A stretch of DNA of 64,000 bases, taken from positions 13,602,183-13,666,182 of the forward strand of contig NC_133117.1 of assembly GCF_022965805.1 (NCBI RefSeq), read 5' to 3'. A program made the translations under genes and the position numbers. Source of the stretch: Primulina eburnea. Its lineage: Eukaryota; Streptophyta; Magnoliopsida; Lamiales; Gesneriaceae. Under the pieces are notes generated by a model. It saw nothing but the letters and a program-made list of their open reading frames with translations, searched no databases and was not told where the DNA came from. This document shows positions 56,086 through 64,000 of this stretch, in pieces. How positions within the stretch are numbered: position 1 is the first letter of the stretch; each line of letters starts with the position of its first letter.

Positions 56086-56197
56086 CCGCGGGTGCGCTAC
56101 AACATACACCGCGGGTGCGCTCTTGCTACGGAAAAACAACCAAAATTGTGAAGCCTGAGACAGCGGGTGCGGTCATCATTTGGAGTGCGGGTGCGCT
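56086..56197. repeat. Paired GC-rich motifs in LTR N
   Basis: Four copies of a 13-bp motif (CCGCGGGTGCGCT and variants) at 56086, 56109, 56161 and 56185 form two pairs with 23 and 24 bp between partners and 75 bp between pairs. The sequence is unrelated to the palindromes of H, K and M, but the arrangement and position are alike. Confidence 0.85.
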
Positions 56198-56702
56198 CTC
56201 CACTCTGCGCACAGCTTCTCCAAAGATCGCCTCCGAAACGCCTCTTCCCATCATAATTTGGAAAAATGATAAACTACAAAGTTGTAGCTCTATGTCTTTT
56301 CTTGAAACTCTCTAAATTTCAGATCATTTGGAGGTATGAGTAAAAGGTTATGCTAAATCTCCCAACATGTGTCACTGGAGGAACTCCGAAACACACGACA
56401 CACTTCGGGGCACTTTTGGCTTACCTTCCACAATGATTTGAACAAAACTCAAAATAAGAAAGTTATACCTCTATGTCTTATCTAACCACTCCAATTGGCC
56501 TTATGTCAATTGGCTCAACATACGAATTATCATGAATTTAATCGTAACGACGCTACAATCGAACTACACAACATCTATCATCAACAATACTATAAATCAT
56601 AAATCGTCATCCTTAACATCAAAACTATACTTAAACTTAACCAAATAGTCAATAAACATAAGAAATCTTAAACCATACCGATCACCAAGCTTGGATATTA
56701 CA

Positions 56703-56718
56703 ATCTCCCCTCCTTAGA
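56703..56718 (-). other. Polypurine tract of N
   Basis: The minus strand reads CTAAGGAGGGGAGAT directly before the LTR start TGTAATATCC. Confidence 0.8.
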
Positions 56719-56742
56719 GGAATTTCGTCCTCGAAATTGACG

Positions 56743-58608
56743 TCACTGCGCAAACAACTCAGGATACTTCTCTTTCATCTCATCCTCTGGTTCCCACGTG
56801 GCTTCTTCAATTAAATGATTCCTCCAAAGGATTTTAACAATGCCGATCTCTTTGTTTCTCAATACTTAACTTTGCGATCCAGAATTTGAACTGGAATCTC
56901 TTGGTACATTAAATTCGGCGTCAAATCCAATGGCTCGTGGTGAAGAACATGGGAAGGATTTGCAATATACTTCCTGAGCATTGAAACATGAAAAACATTG
57001 TGAACTCTATCAAGATCTGGCGGCAAGGCTAACCTGTAAGCTCGATCACCAACTCTATCCAAAATTTCAAATGGACCAATAAATCTAGGACTCAACTTTC
57101 CCTTCTTGCCAAACCGCATTACACCCTTAAGAGGTTCTATCTTCAAGAACATATGATCACCAACCTCAAACTGCAAAGGTCTTCGTCTCACATCAGCATA
57201 ACTTTTCTGTCTCGACTGTGCTGTCTTCATCCTCTCTCGAATAACAGCAACAACATCAGCCGTCTATTGGACTAACTCTGGACCCAACATTTTTCTCTCA
57301 CCAATCTCATCCCAATATAAGGAAGATCTACATTTTCTGCCATAAAGCTTCATATGGTGCCATACCAATCTTCGCTTGGTAACTATTATTGTACGTGAAC
57401 TCAACCAAAGGCAATTTAGAATCCCAACTACCTGGATAGTCTATAGTACAAGCTCTGAGCATATCCTCTAAAATCTGAATAACTCTCTCTGATTGACCGT
57501 CGCTCTGGGGATGATATGCTGTACTGAATGCTAACCGTGAACCCATAGCTCTGTGCAAACTCTTCCAAAACTCTGAAGTAAATCTAGGGTCACGATCAGA
57601 CACAATCGATACAGTAACACTATGAAGTCTAACAATCTCTGCTATGTACTCTTCGGCATACTGGTTCATGGAATACGTTGTCTTAACTGGAAGAAAATGC
57701 TCTGACTTGGTCAACCGATCAACGATAACCCAAATAGAGTTATAACCTTTCTGCGTCCTTGGAAGACCAGTCACGAAGTCCATCGTAATATGCTCCCATT
57801 TCCATTGAGGAATCGGCAATGACAACAATGTCCCAGCAGGTCTCTGGTGCTCAATCTTTACCTGCTGACAAGTTAGGCACTGAGAAATAAACATGGCAAT
57901 ATCTTTCTTCATACCTGGCCACCAATAAAGTATACGAAGATCCTGATACATCTTGGTACTACCTGGGTGTATCGAATATGGCGTGGTATGTGCCTGTATC
58001 AAGACGTCTCGTCTAATATCATCACCAGTAAGAACACAAATACGGCCTTTGAATGTCGTCAAACAATCTCCATTCACTCCAAACTCTGAATTACCTCTCT
58101 CCTCTGCTCTAGCTCTCAACTCTGACAACTGAACATCAATGGCCTGCTCTCTACGGATCCTATCCGTCAAAGTAGCCCGAATGACCAACGTTGAAAAGCG
58201 AGCAATGGTTCCCGGTACTACTAAAGCTATCTCCTCTCATTGCAAGTCCAACAACAATGGATTCTGAATCATAGAACTCAAAGAAGAACTTGACTTACGG
58301 CTCAAAGTATCTGCTACAACATTCGCTTTCCTTGGGTGGTAACTAATCGTCACATCATAATCTTTAACAAGATCTAACCACCGTCTCTGCCGCATATTGA
58401 GTTCTTTATGAGAAAACAAATACTTCAAACTCTTGTGGTCCGTGAAAATTTCACATTTTTCGCCATATAAATAATGTCTGCAGATTTTCAAGGCAAAAAC
58501 CACAGCTGCTAGCTCCAGATCATGCGTAGGATAATTCTTCTCATAGTCTTTCAACTGACGAGAAGCATAGGCTATAACCTTTCCATGTTGCATCAGCACT
58601 GCACCAAG
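56743..58608 (-). pseudogene. N polyprotein, RNase H to C-terminus, broken
   Basis: In reading order, RNase H ([20 protein letters not shown], then [13 protein letters not shown]) fills 58599-58240. A TGA follows near 58237. Integrase then has a zinc region (CLTCQQVKIEHQRPAG), MDFVTGLPRTQKGYNSIWVI and SDRDPRFTSEFW, with the catalytic residues kept. A one-base loss near 57335 shifts the frame (EALWQKM instead of the usual EALYGRKC). A stop lies near 57265, and another one-base loss near 56865 shifts the chromodomain tail, which ends EMKEKYPELFAQ at 56743. The lesions are few, so it died recently. Confidence 0.9.
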
Positions 58609-58716
58609 TGTAAGGCCCGAGAAATATATTTCGTTAATCAGAAAGGTTTAGACGAATCAGATCGGACCTGAAAAGACAAGAAAAATGCACCAAATCACGA
58701 GCAAAGCCGAAGCCCT

Positions 58717-58977
58717 GGCGCACATGCGCGAAGAAATGCGCGCACATGCACGGAGCATCCAGAACATTTGGCGCACATGCGCGGTGGGTATCGGCGCACA
58801 TGCGCGAATAAGACAGTAGCTGTGGCGCTTATGCGCGAGTAGAGTGGCGCATATGCGCGACAGGGCCAGAAGCTTCGGCGCATATGCGCGAGTTAAATGG
58901 CCCATATGCGCGAGATGTAGAAAATGCCGGACAGCACTACCGGCGCATATGCGCGGCTTTGTGCGCGCATATGCACG
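58717..58977. repeat. Paired palindrome array of LTR M
   Basis: Ten motifs around GGCGCATATGCGCG form five pairs starting at 58717/58739, 58770/58793, 58824/58846, 58877/58899 and 58942/58964. Partners are 22-23 bp apart and pairs begin 53, 54, 53 and 65 bp apart. The array ends 49 bp before the TATA tract. The reading frames across it are spurious. Confidence 0.9.
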
Positions 58978-59025
58978 CGGCATGCATTTGGACAAATCGC
59001 CACTTGTCACTTGGAATGCACGAGA

Positions 59026-59044
59026 TGTATATATATATATATAT
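59026..59044 (+). promoter_or_regulatory. TA-rich TATA region of LTR M
   Basis: A TA tract in the same place relative to the array as in H and K, followed by purine-rich sequence (AGAAAAGGGGAAAGAAATCG near 59062). Confidence 0.6.
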
Positions 59045-59500
59045 CAGCATGCGAAATATTCAGAAAAGGGGAAAGAAATCGAGGGTTTAGGGAAAAGCTT
59101 TGTTCTTTTTCTTTAGAAATTGATTTACGGGCAAATCGTTTATCTGAATTGGAATCCGACTTCAGTTCTGAACTCCTCTCGCTACGAGCTACACAAGGAC
59201 GTAAGTTTATTACGTTTAGACAAGATTTGAATTTATGATGTTGTTAAAATTGAATATGATTCAGATATGGTGTTTATGCTATCGTAGACATTATAGAATT
59301 GAAGTCAGATTAAAGAACAGACTGTTCCTGTAATTGTTATGATTTTTGAAAGATATTGACTGAGATTTTATATCAGAATTGTGCTAATATTCAGAGTATG
59401 AATTATGTGTACACAGATTATGAAGTCCAGTATTATATTTGTGATGTTCAGATTGACGAGGTTAGTCAGATTGTATTATTATACCGTCGAAACATCAGTT

Positions 59501-59568
59501 GATTGATATTGATCAGATTCAGTATTGATTGATATTGATCAGATTCAGTATTGATTGAGATTGATCAG
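59501..59568. repeat. 26-bp tandem repeat in LTR M
   Basis: GATTGATATTGATCAGATTC followed by AGTATT occurs twice exactly (59501 and 59527), with a third partial copy to 59568. Confidence 0.9.
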
Positions 59569-60094
59569 TTGTATTGTAATGTTGATGACATGAATTAGAT
59601 TGTATCTTGTTCAGATATTGATCAGATTGTATACTGATTTGAGTATTGGTCAGAACAGATTATGTATTGAGTTATTCATTGATACAGAGTATTCGATATT
59701 GTCATTTCAGATTCGAGATGGACAGAGTTGAATACAGGTCATCGTCTTCGTCAGACCGAGACGACAAAGGTATAATTCATGTGATATTCGGGAAGAAACA
59801 ACTCAATCGAGATCATCCTTGAGTTGCCCAATAAATCACATACTATATTCTTGTTTTGATATGATTGTTTATAGATTTGTTTATAGAACTTGTATACAAA
59901 TCTTGCTATGCTTTGTTTACGGATCTTGTGGCATTGCATTAGAATGATTATGTTTGTTTACAGATTGTGTATTCATGCATTAAGATAGGACAGTCTGGAG
60001 ATCAGGCAGACTTCTAGATGTTCGGCGATATCTCAGCTTAGGGGAAGATCACCGCCCCTTTGTAGACGTGGATACAGATCAGGCCGAAATCTAG

Positions 60095-60153
60095 GAATAA
60101 GACGTACAGCACCACGATTGGTAGGGTAGGTGACAGTCAGTGACGTCTTATTC
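60095..60153 (+). promoter_or_regulatory. 59-bp hairpin of LTR M
   Basis: The outer arms GAATAAGACGT and ACGTCTTATTC pair perfectly over 11 bp, and CACC/GGTG pair inside. The sequence is unlike the 65-bp hairpin of A1, K and H. It has the same arm length and a similar place, just before GGGATCCCTAG. Confidence 0.65.
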
Positions 60154-60452
60154 ACAACGGGATCCCTAGAGTTATAGATCGAGTCAAGTCTAGACATGAT
60201 TTGATTAGAACTGCATGCTTATATGGATGTGGCTCCTAGATCGTGGGACCCATCATTACTGCTTTCAGTTGGGTTAGCATGTTTTATGATTAAGATTGTT
60301 TATATGCATGTTTATCTGATTTGAGTTGCATGCTACATTTGATTAATTTCATAGATTATGAAATATATTGTTTTTATACGTGATAGCATGTTTTATAAAT
60401 TAGTTTGGTTTACATACATGCTTACCATGTTTTATACTGGGATTTATTCTCA

Positions 60453-60500
60453 CCGGAGTTATCCGGATGTTGTCTTGTTTTGTATGTGTGCATGACAACA
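60453..60500 (+). promoter_or_regulatory. Two small conserved hairpins in U5 of LTR M
   Basis: CCGGA-GTTA-TCCGG forms a 5-bp stem at 60453-60466. TGTTGTC (60468-60474) pairs with GACAACA (60494-60500). LTRs A1, K and H have the same pair of elements. Confidence 0.6.
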
Positions 60501-60806
60501 GGTGGGGCTGGATCAGGGTCGAGATGACGATGAGAGAGGACGAGTTAGCGTGGTGATTCCGGACTTGTAGCAGACTTGGTTTATTACCTGAATTTAGTAA
60601 TTGAACCTTAGACTTAGGTTGTACAGTATTGTATTTTTCTACTGAACTGTAGTTTTTATACAGAGATGTATATTGTGTAGATTCCATTACCTTCCGCAGT
60701 TACATTTTAAAAAAGAAAAATTTTTAGACCCTGTTTTATCTTAATTGATAATTAAATCCCAAAGATGATTAATAAGACAGATCAGCGTCCGGGTCCCCAC
60801 ACCAAG

Positions 60807-63358
60807 ACCCTTCTTCGATGCATCGGTATAAACAACAAATTCCTCTGTACCACTGGGCAATGCAAGTACCGGAGCTGTCGTCAACTTATCTTTCAACTCT
60901 TGGAATCCACTCTGGCATTCATTGGACCACTCAAACTTCACAGCTTTCCTCGTCAAATTGGTTAACGGCAGGGCAATCTTGGAAAAATCTGAAATAAAGC
61001 GACGATAATAACCCGCCAAACCAAGAAAACTGCGTACCTCTGATACAGTGGTAGGAATAGGCCACTTCTGTATCGCCTCAATCTTTGCTGGATAAACAGC
61101 TATACCATCCTTCGAGACCACATGGCCTAAGAAAGAAATCTGCTCCAACCAGAACTCACATTTCTTCAACTTAGCATACAGCCTCTTTTCTCTCAACAAC
61201 TGAAGAACCACTCTGAGGTGTTCTGAGTGAAGCTCTCTGGTCTTGGAATAGATAAATATGTCATCAATAAAAACAATGACAAAACTATCCAAATACGGCT
61301 TGAACACCCGGTTCATAAGATCATGAAGACTGAAGGAGCATTAGTCAGACCAAACGACATAACCAGAAATTCGTAATGACCATACATGGTCCGAAATGCC
61401 GTCTTAGGGATATCAGATTCCCTAACCTTCAACTGATAGTAGCCAGATCGCAGATCAATCTTCGAAAACACTGTAGCCCCATGCAGTTGATCAAACAAAT
61501 CATCTATCCGTGGCAACGGATATTTATTCTTGATAGTCACTTTGTTGATCTCTCTGTAGTCGATGCAAAGCCGCAAGGACCCATCTTTCTTCTTGACAAA
61601 AAGAACCGGAGCTCCCCAAGGCGAAGAACTCGGTCGAATAAAACCTTTATCCAAAAGATCTTGCAACTGCGTCTTCAACTCCTTCATCTCTGTAGGGGCC
61701 ATTCTATACGGAGCCTTAGAAATAGGAACCGTACCTGGAACTAGATCAATCACAAACTCTACATCTCTGTCCGGCGGCAAACCCGGCACATCATCCTCAA
61801 ATACATCAGAGAACTCTCTCACAACATCAATATCATCAATATTCAATTTAACCATTCTATCCACATCAACAATCAAAGCCAGAAACCCATCATAACCTCT
61901 AAACAGCAACTTCTTAGCCTCAAGACACGAAATAAAAGGAAGAACCAGCGAAGTACCTACACTGGCAAGCATACCTTTCTTATTTGCATCATCTGCAAAT
62001 TTTACCGTCTTGGCAACGCAATCAATCACTGCACGGTAAGTTGATAGCCAATCCATGCCAAGTACAATATCAAACGCAACCATCGGAATAACAATCAAAT
62101 CAGCATAAACCACTTGCTCCTCGATTTGAACAGAACATGAATACACAATAGACGTCGGGCACAACACATCTCCCGAAGGCAATACAACATTAAACTTGGG
62201 GGGAATAGCAGAAGGAACTATACCCAAAGATCTCAAAAATAGTTCGGACATAAAAGAATGAGTAGCACCTGTATCAATCAATGTCGTAGCTACTCTGCCT
62301 GAAATTAAAATAGTACTAGAGATCACAGAAGAATCAGAATTTATACCTTCCTTCGTCATGGTGAAGATGCGACCCTGCACCTTCTCTTTATTCGCTCCTC
62401 TCGGACAATCCTTGGCAATATGGCCCGCAGTGCCACATCGGTAGCAAGTATAAGAACCAAACTTGCACTCTCCCCGATGATGCCTACTGCACTTGGGACA
62501 CAATGGCTTCTCGGGATCAAATGGAACTGCCGGTGGTTTAGGACTCGGCTCTAACTTGCCTTTCCCTTTGAAACGATCCTTTCCTCTTTGATTCGAACTC
62601 TGGCCTCTCTGAGCAATGGCCTGCTGTCTCGCCTGTCTCTCTCTTGCAATTTCTTTCTCATCTTGTTCAGCCAACAGAGTCTTAGCCACAATCTCCTTGA
62701 ATGTCACAGCTTTTGACATGTTAATGTCCCTTCTGATTTCTGCTCTAAGGCCTCTAATGAAATGAGCACCCTTATCTTTGTCATTGGAAGCAATGTATGG
62801 GGCAAACAGACAGCCCTCCTCGAACTTCAGAATATACTCATCAACATTCATACCTCCTTGACGAAGTTCTAGAAACTCAGTCACCTTCTTGGCTCGAAGT
62901 GCATCTGGGAAGTACTTGTCATAGAAAAGATCAGTGAACTCTTGCCATTTCAACGTCGAAACATCCACACTAACCTTGGTAGCATTCCACCAAATGCGTG
63001 CAGCCTTGACTAACATGAACACTGCACAACTGATTCTGTCCTTGTCTTCAAAGTTAAGATGATCAAAAATAGCCTCAAGTGCCTTGACCCACTCTACAGC
63101 CACTAATGGATCAATGCTTCCTGCAAATTCCTGTGGATCCATCATCTTGAAAGCAGTAAATACCCCATCGGTTCCAACTGTTTGAACCACTTTGTCTCTT
63201 CCTTGGCCTCTACCTTGACCTGTACCTTGCATACGGAGTAACTGTTGGATCTGCTCACTCTGGACCATGGCTTGCTCTTTCAATAACTTGCCGAACTCGT
63301 CGACAACTCTAGATGAAGAACTATCCTCACCCTCTGAAGCATTTCGCTTAGGAGGCAT
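60807..63358 (-). pseudogene. N polyprotein, Gag to RNase H start, one frameshift
   Basis: Gag starts [16 protein letters not shown] at 63358. A capsid region ([20 protein letters not shown]) and a zinc knuckle [15 protein letters not shown] near 62420 follow. Protease is [12 protein letters not shown] near 62285. RT shows [17 protein letters not shown] and [11 protein letters not shown]. Near 61318 a one-base loss shifts the frame, and RT resumes at [19 protein letters not shown] (61316). The frame then continues into RNase H ([10 protein letters not shown]), where solo LTR M interrupts it. Confidence 0.92.
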
Positions 63359-63477
63359 AACTCCTACAATGTGCTCACACAATACATATCAATAGATAAC
63401 AATGAATAGATGTAGAAGAAGACATACCCGGACTGTTGAAAGTAGACGAAGTCATATGCATTGGTCTGAAGAACGGT

Positions 63478-63489
63478 GCTCTGATACCA
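63478..63489 (-). other. Primer-binding site of N
   Basis: The minus strand reads TGGTATCAGAGC, matching initiator-Met tRNA, five bases from the LTR edge. Confidence 0.88.
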
Positions 63490-63494
63490 CTAAA

Positions 63495-64000
63495 TGTGAC
63501 ACCTCTGACCCAATTTAATAAAATAACAGCGGAAATTAAAAATTTTACTCTTATAGGAAGGAATGATTTAAAACTTCTCTTGACATAAACACATTTTCAA
63601 TATTTACAACCAAAAGTATAAATACATGATCAATCAAATGATGCAACAAAAAACAAAACATCATTTTAATGATCATGCCAAAGTGCTAACAAAATACTCT
63701 TCTTCCTTCCCTCTCTTATGCATATGACCCCGGCTCCAATCAACGTCCTGGCCCGTCACTCTTATCTGCATCACATGAATAACTGAAATGAGTATAAAAC
63801 TCAGCAAGTGGAACTCTTACATAGAAATGTACATAGCATACTCTGTAAAACATGGGTTTGAAAACATTCAATACCATCAACTCTGAAACAGGAATATCAT
63901 AGCAATACTTAGCAATAACGATGGTATTTCTCTTTACTCTGGTGGATTGATATCAATAGTATCTCTGTCTGTGGGATACTTGTATCCCATCGATATAAAT
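63495..64000 (-). repeat. 5' LTR of N, cut by the window end
   Basis: The first 506 bp in plus coordinates match 54888-55395 with about a dozen differences (for example CACCTCTGACC against CACCTTTGACC, and GTGGGATACTTG against GTGGTGCTTG). Confidence 0.92.

Larger units (their letters stand above)
54888..56702 (-). repeat. 3' LTR of N
   Basis: A 1815-bp LTR; on the minus strand it starts TGTAATATCC and ends GGTGTCACA. It has a TATA box on the minus strand at 56038-56049 (GGTATAAAATAT) and four GC-rich motifs just upstream of it at 56086-56197. Confidence 0.93.
58609..60801 (+). mobile_element. Solo LTR M of a Ty3/gypsy element
   Basis: A 2193-bp LTR from TGTAAGGCCCGAG to CGGGTCCCCACA, flanked by CCAAG (58604-58608 and 60802-60806). 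It is inserted in the RNase H part of N, right after the codons for DASKKGLG. It is related to H, K and A1 by its ends and U5. It carries a palindrome array (58717-58977), TATA tract (59026-59044), tandem repeat (59501-59568), 59-bp hairpin (60095-60153) and U5 hairpins (60453-60500). Confidence 0.95.
54888..64000 (-). mobile_element. Gypsy element N, partial at the window edge, split by solo LTR M
   Basis: The minus-strand element has its 3' LTR at 54888-56702, polyprotein at 56743-63358 (interrupted by solo LTR M at 58609-60801), primer site at 63478-63489, and the start of the 5' LTR at 63495, which runs off the window. The two LTR portions visible differ by about 2 percent over 500 bp by eye. 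The outer target duplication cannot be checked. Confidence 0.93.

Noticed and set aside
55932..56315. 127-codon frame in LTR N (MLESKEENERKRNPSF...)
   Set aside because: It covers the TATA and GC-motif region of the LTR on the strand opposite to transcription, and its partner LTR lies outside the window, so conservation cannot be checked.

Overview
This is a window of plant (eudicot) nuclear DNA made almost entirely of nested transposable elements. I found no host protein gene, tRNA gene or CRISPR array. The evidence for a plant is Ty3/gypsy chromoviruses and Ty1/copia elements with initiator-Met-tRNA primer sites, a CACTA transposon with CACTACAAGAAA ends, and a Cassandra-like fragment carrying 5S rRNA sequence. 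The element styles recall Lamiales/Gesneriaceae genomes, but that is from memory and untested.

Layout. 1-1470: decayed gypsy integrase with a Cassandra-like insert. 1710-9154: complete but non-autonomous gypsy element (called A1), two 2191-bp LTRs, target duplication ATAAT. 9155-15455: older AT-rich sequence hit by two solo LTRs 25 bp apart (9643-12190, TSD TGAGA; 12216-14698, TSD CTTGG). 15456-18794: gypsy C-terminus plus 3' LTR, itself holding a truncated copia 5' end. 18795-29249: decayed copia on the minus strand, broken by a solo LTR (21683-24560, TSD TATAA) and a CACTA element (26751-28099, TSD CTT). 29250-31587: LTR H, complete but with mismatched flanks. 31588-34235 plus 51992-54088: one minus-strand copia split by a plus-strand copia (34236-51991), whose 3' LTR is split by a young gypsy element K (41915-50715, TSD ACACC). 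54888 to the window end: gypsy element N (its 5' LTR runs off the edge), split inside RNase H by solo LTR M (58609-60801, TSD CCAAG).

How the parts work. K and N encode Gag, protease, reverse transcriptase, RNase H, integrase and a chromodomain-like tail. Both are freshly broken: K by two in-frame TAG codons and an integrase Asp-to-Asn change, N by frameshifts and stops. A1 has nearly identical LTRs but long-dead coding sequence, so it was probably mobilised in trans. The gypsy LTRs H, K and M carry GC-rich palindromes such as CGCGCATATGCGCG, arranged in pairs 22-23 bp apart and ending about 50 bp upstream of a (TA)n TATA tract. N has the same paired layout with an unrelated motif. LTRs A1, K and H also share a 65-bp hairpin whose stems show compensatory changes. 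These two LTR features are the most interesting signals here.
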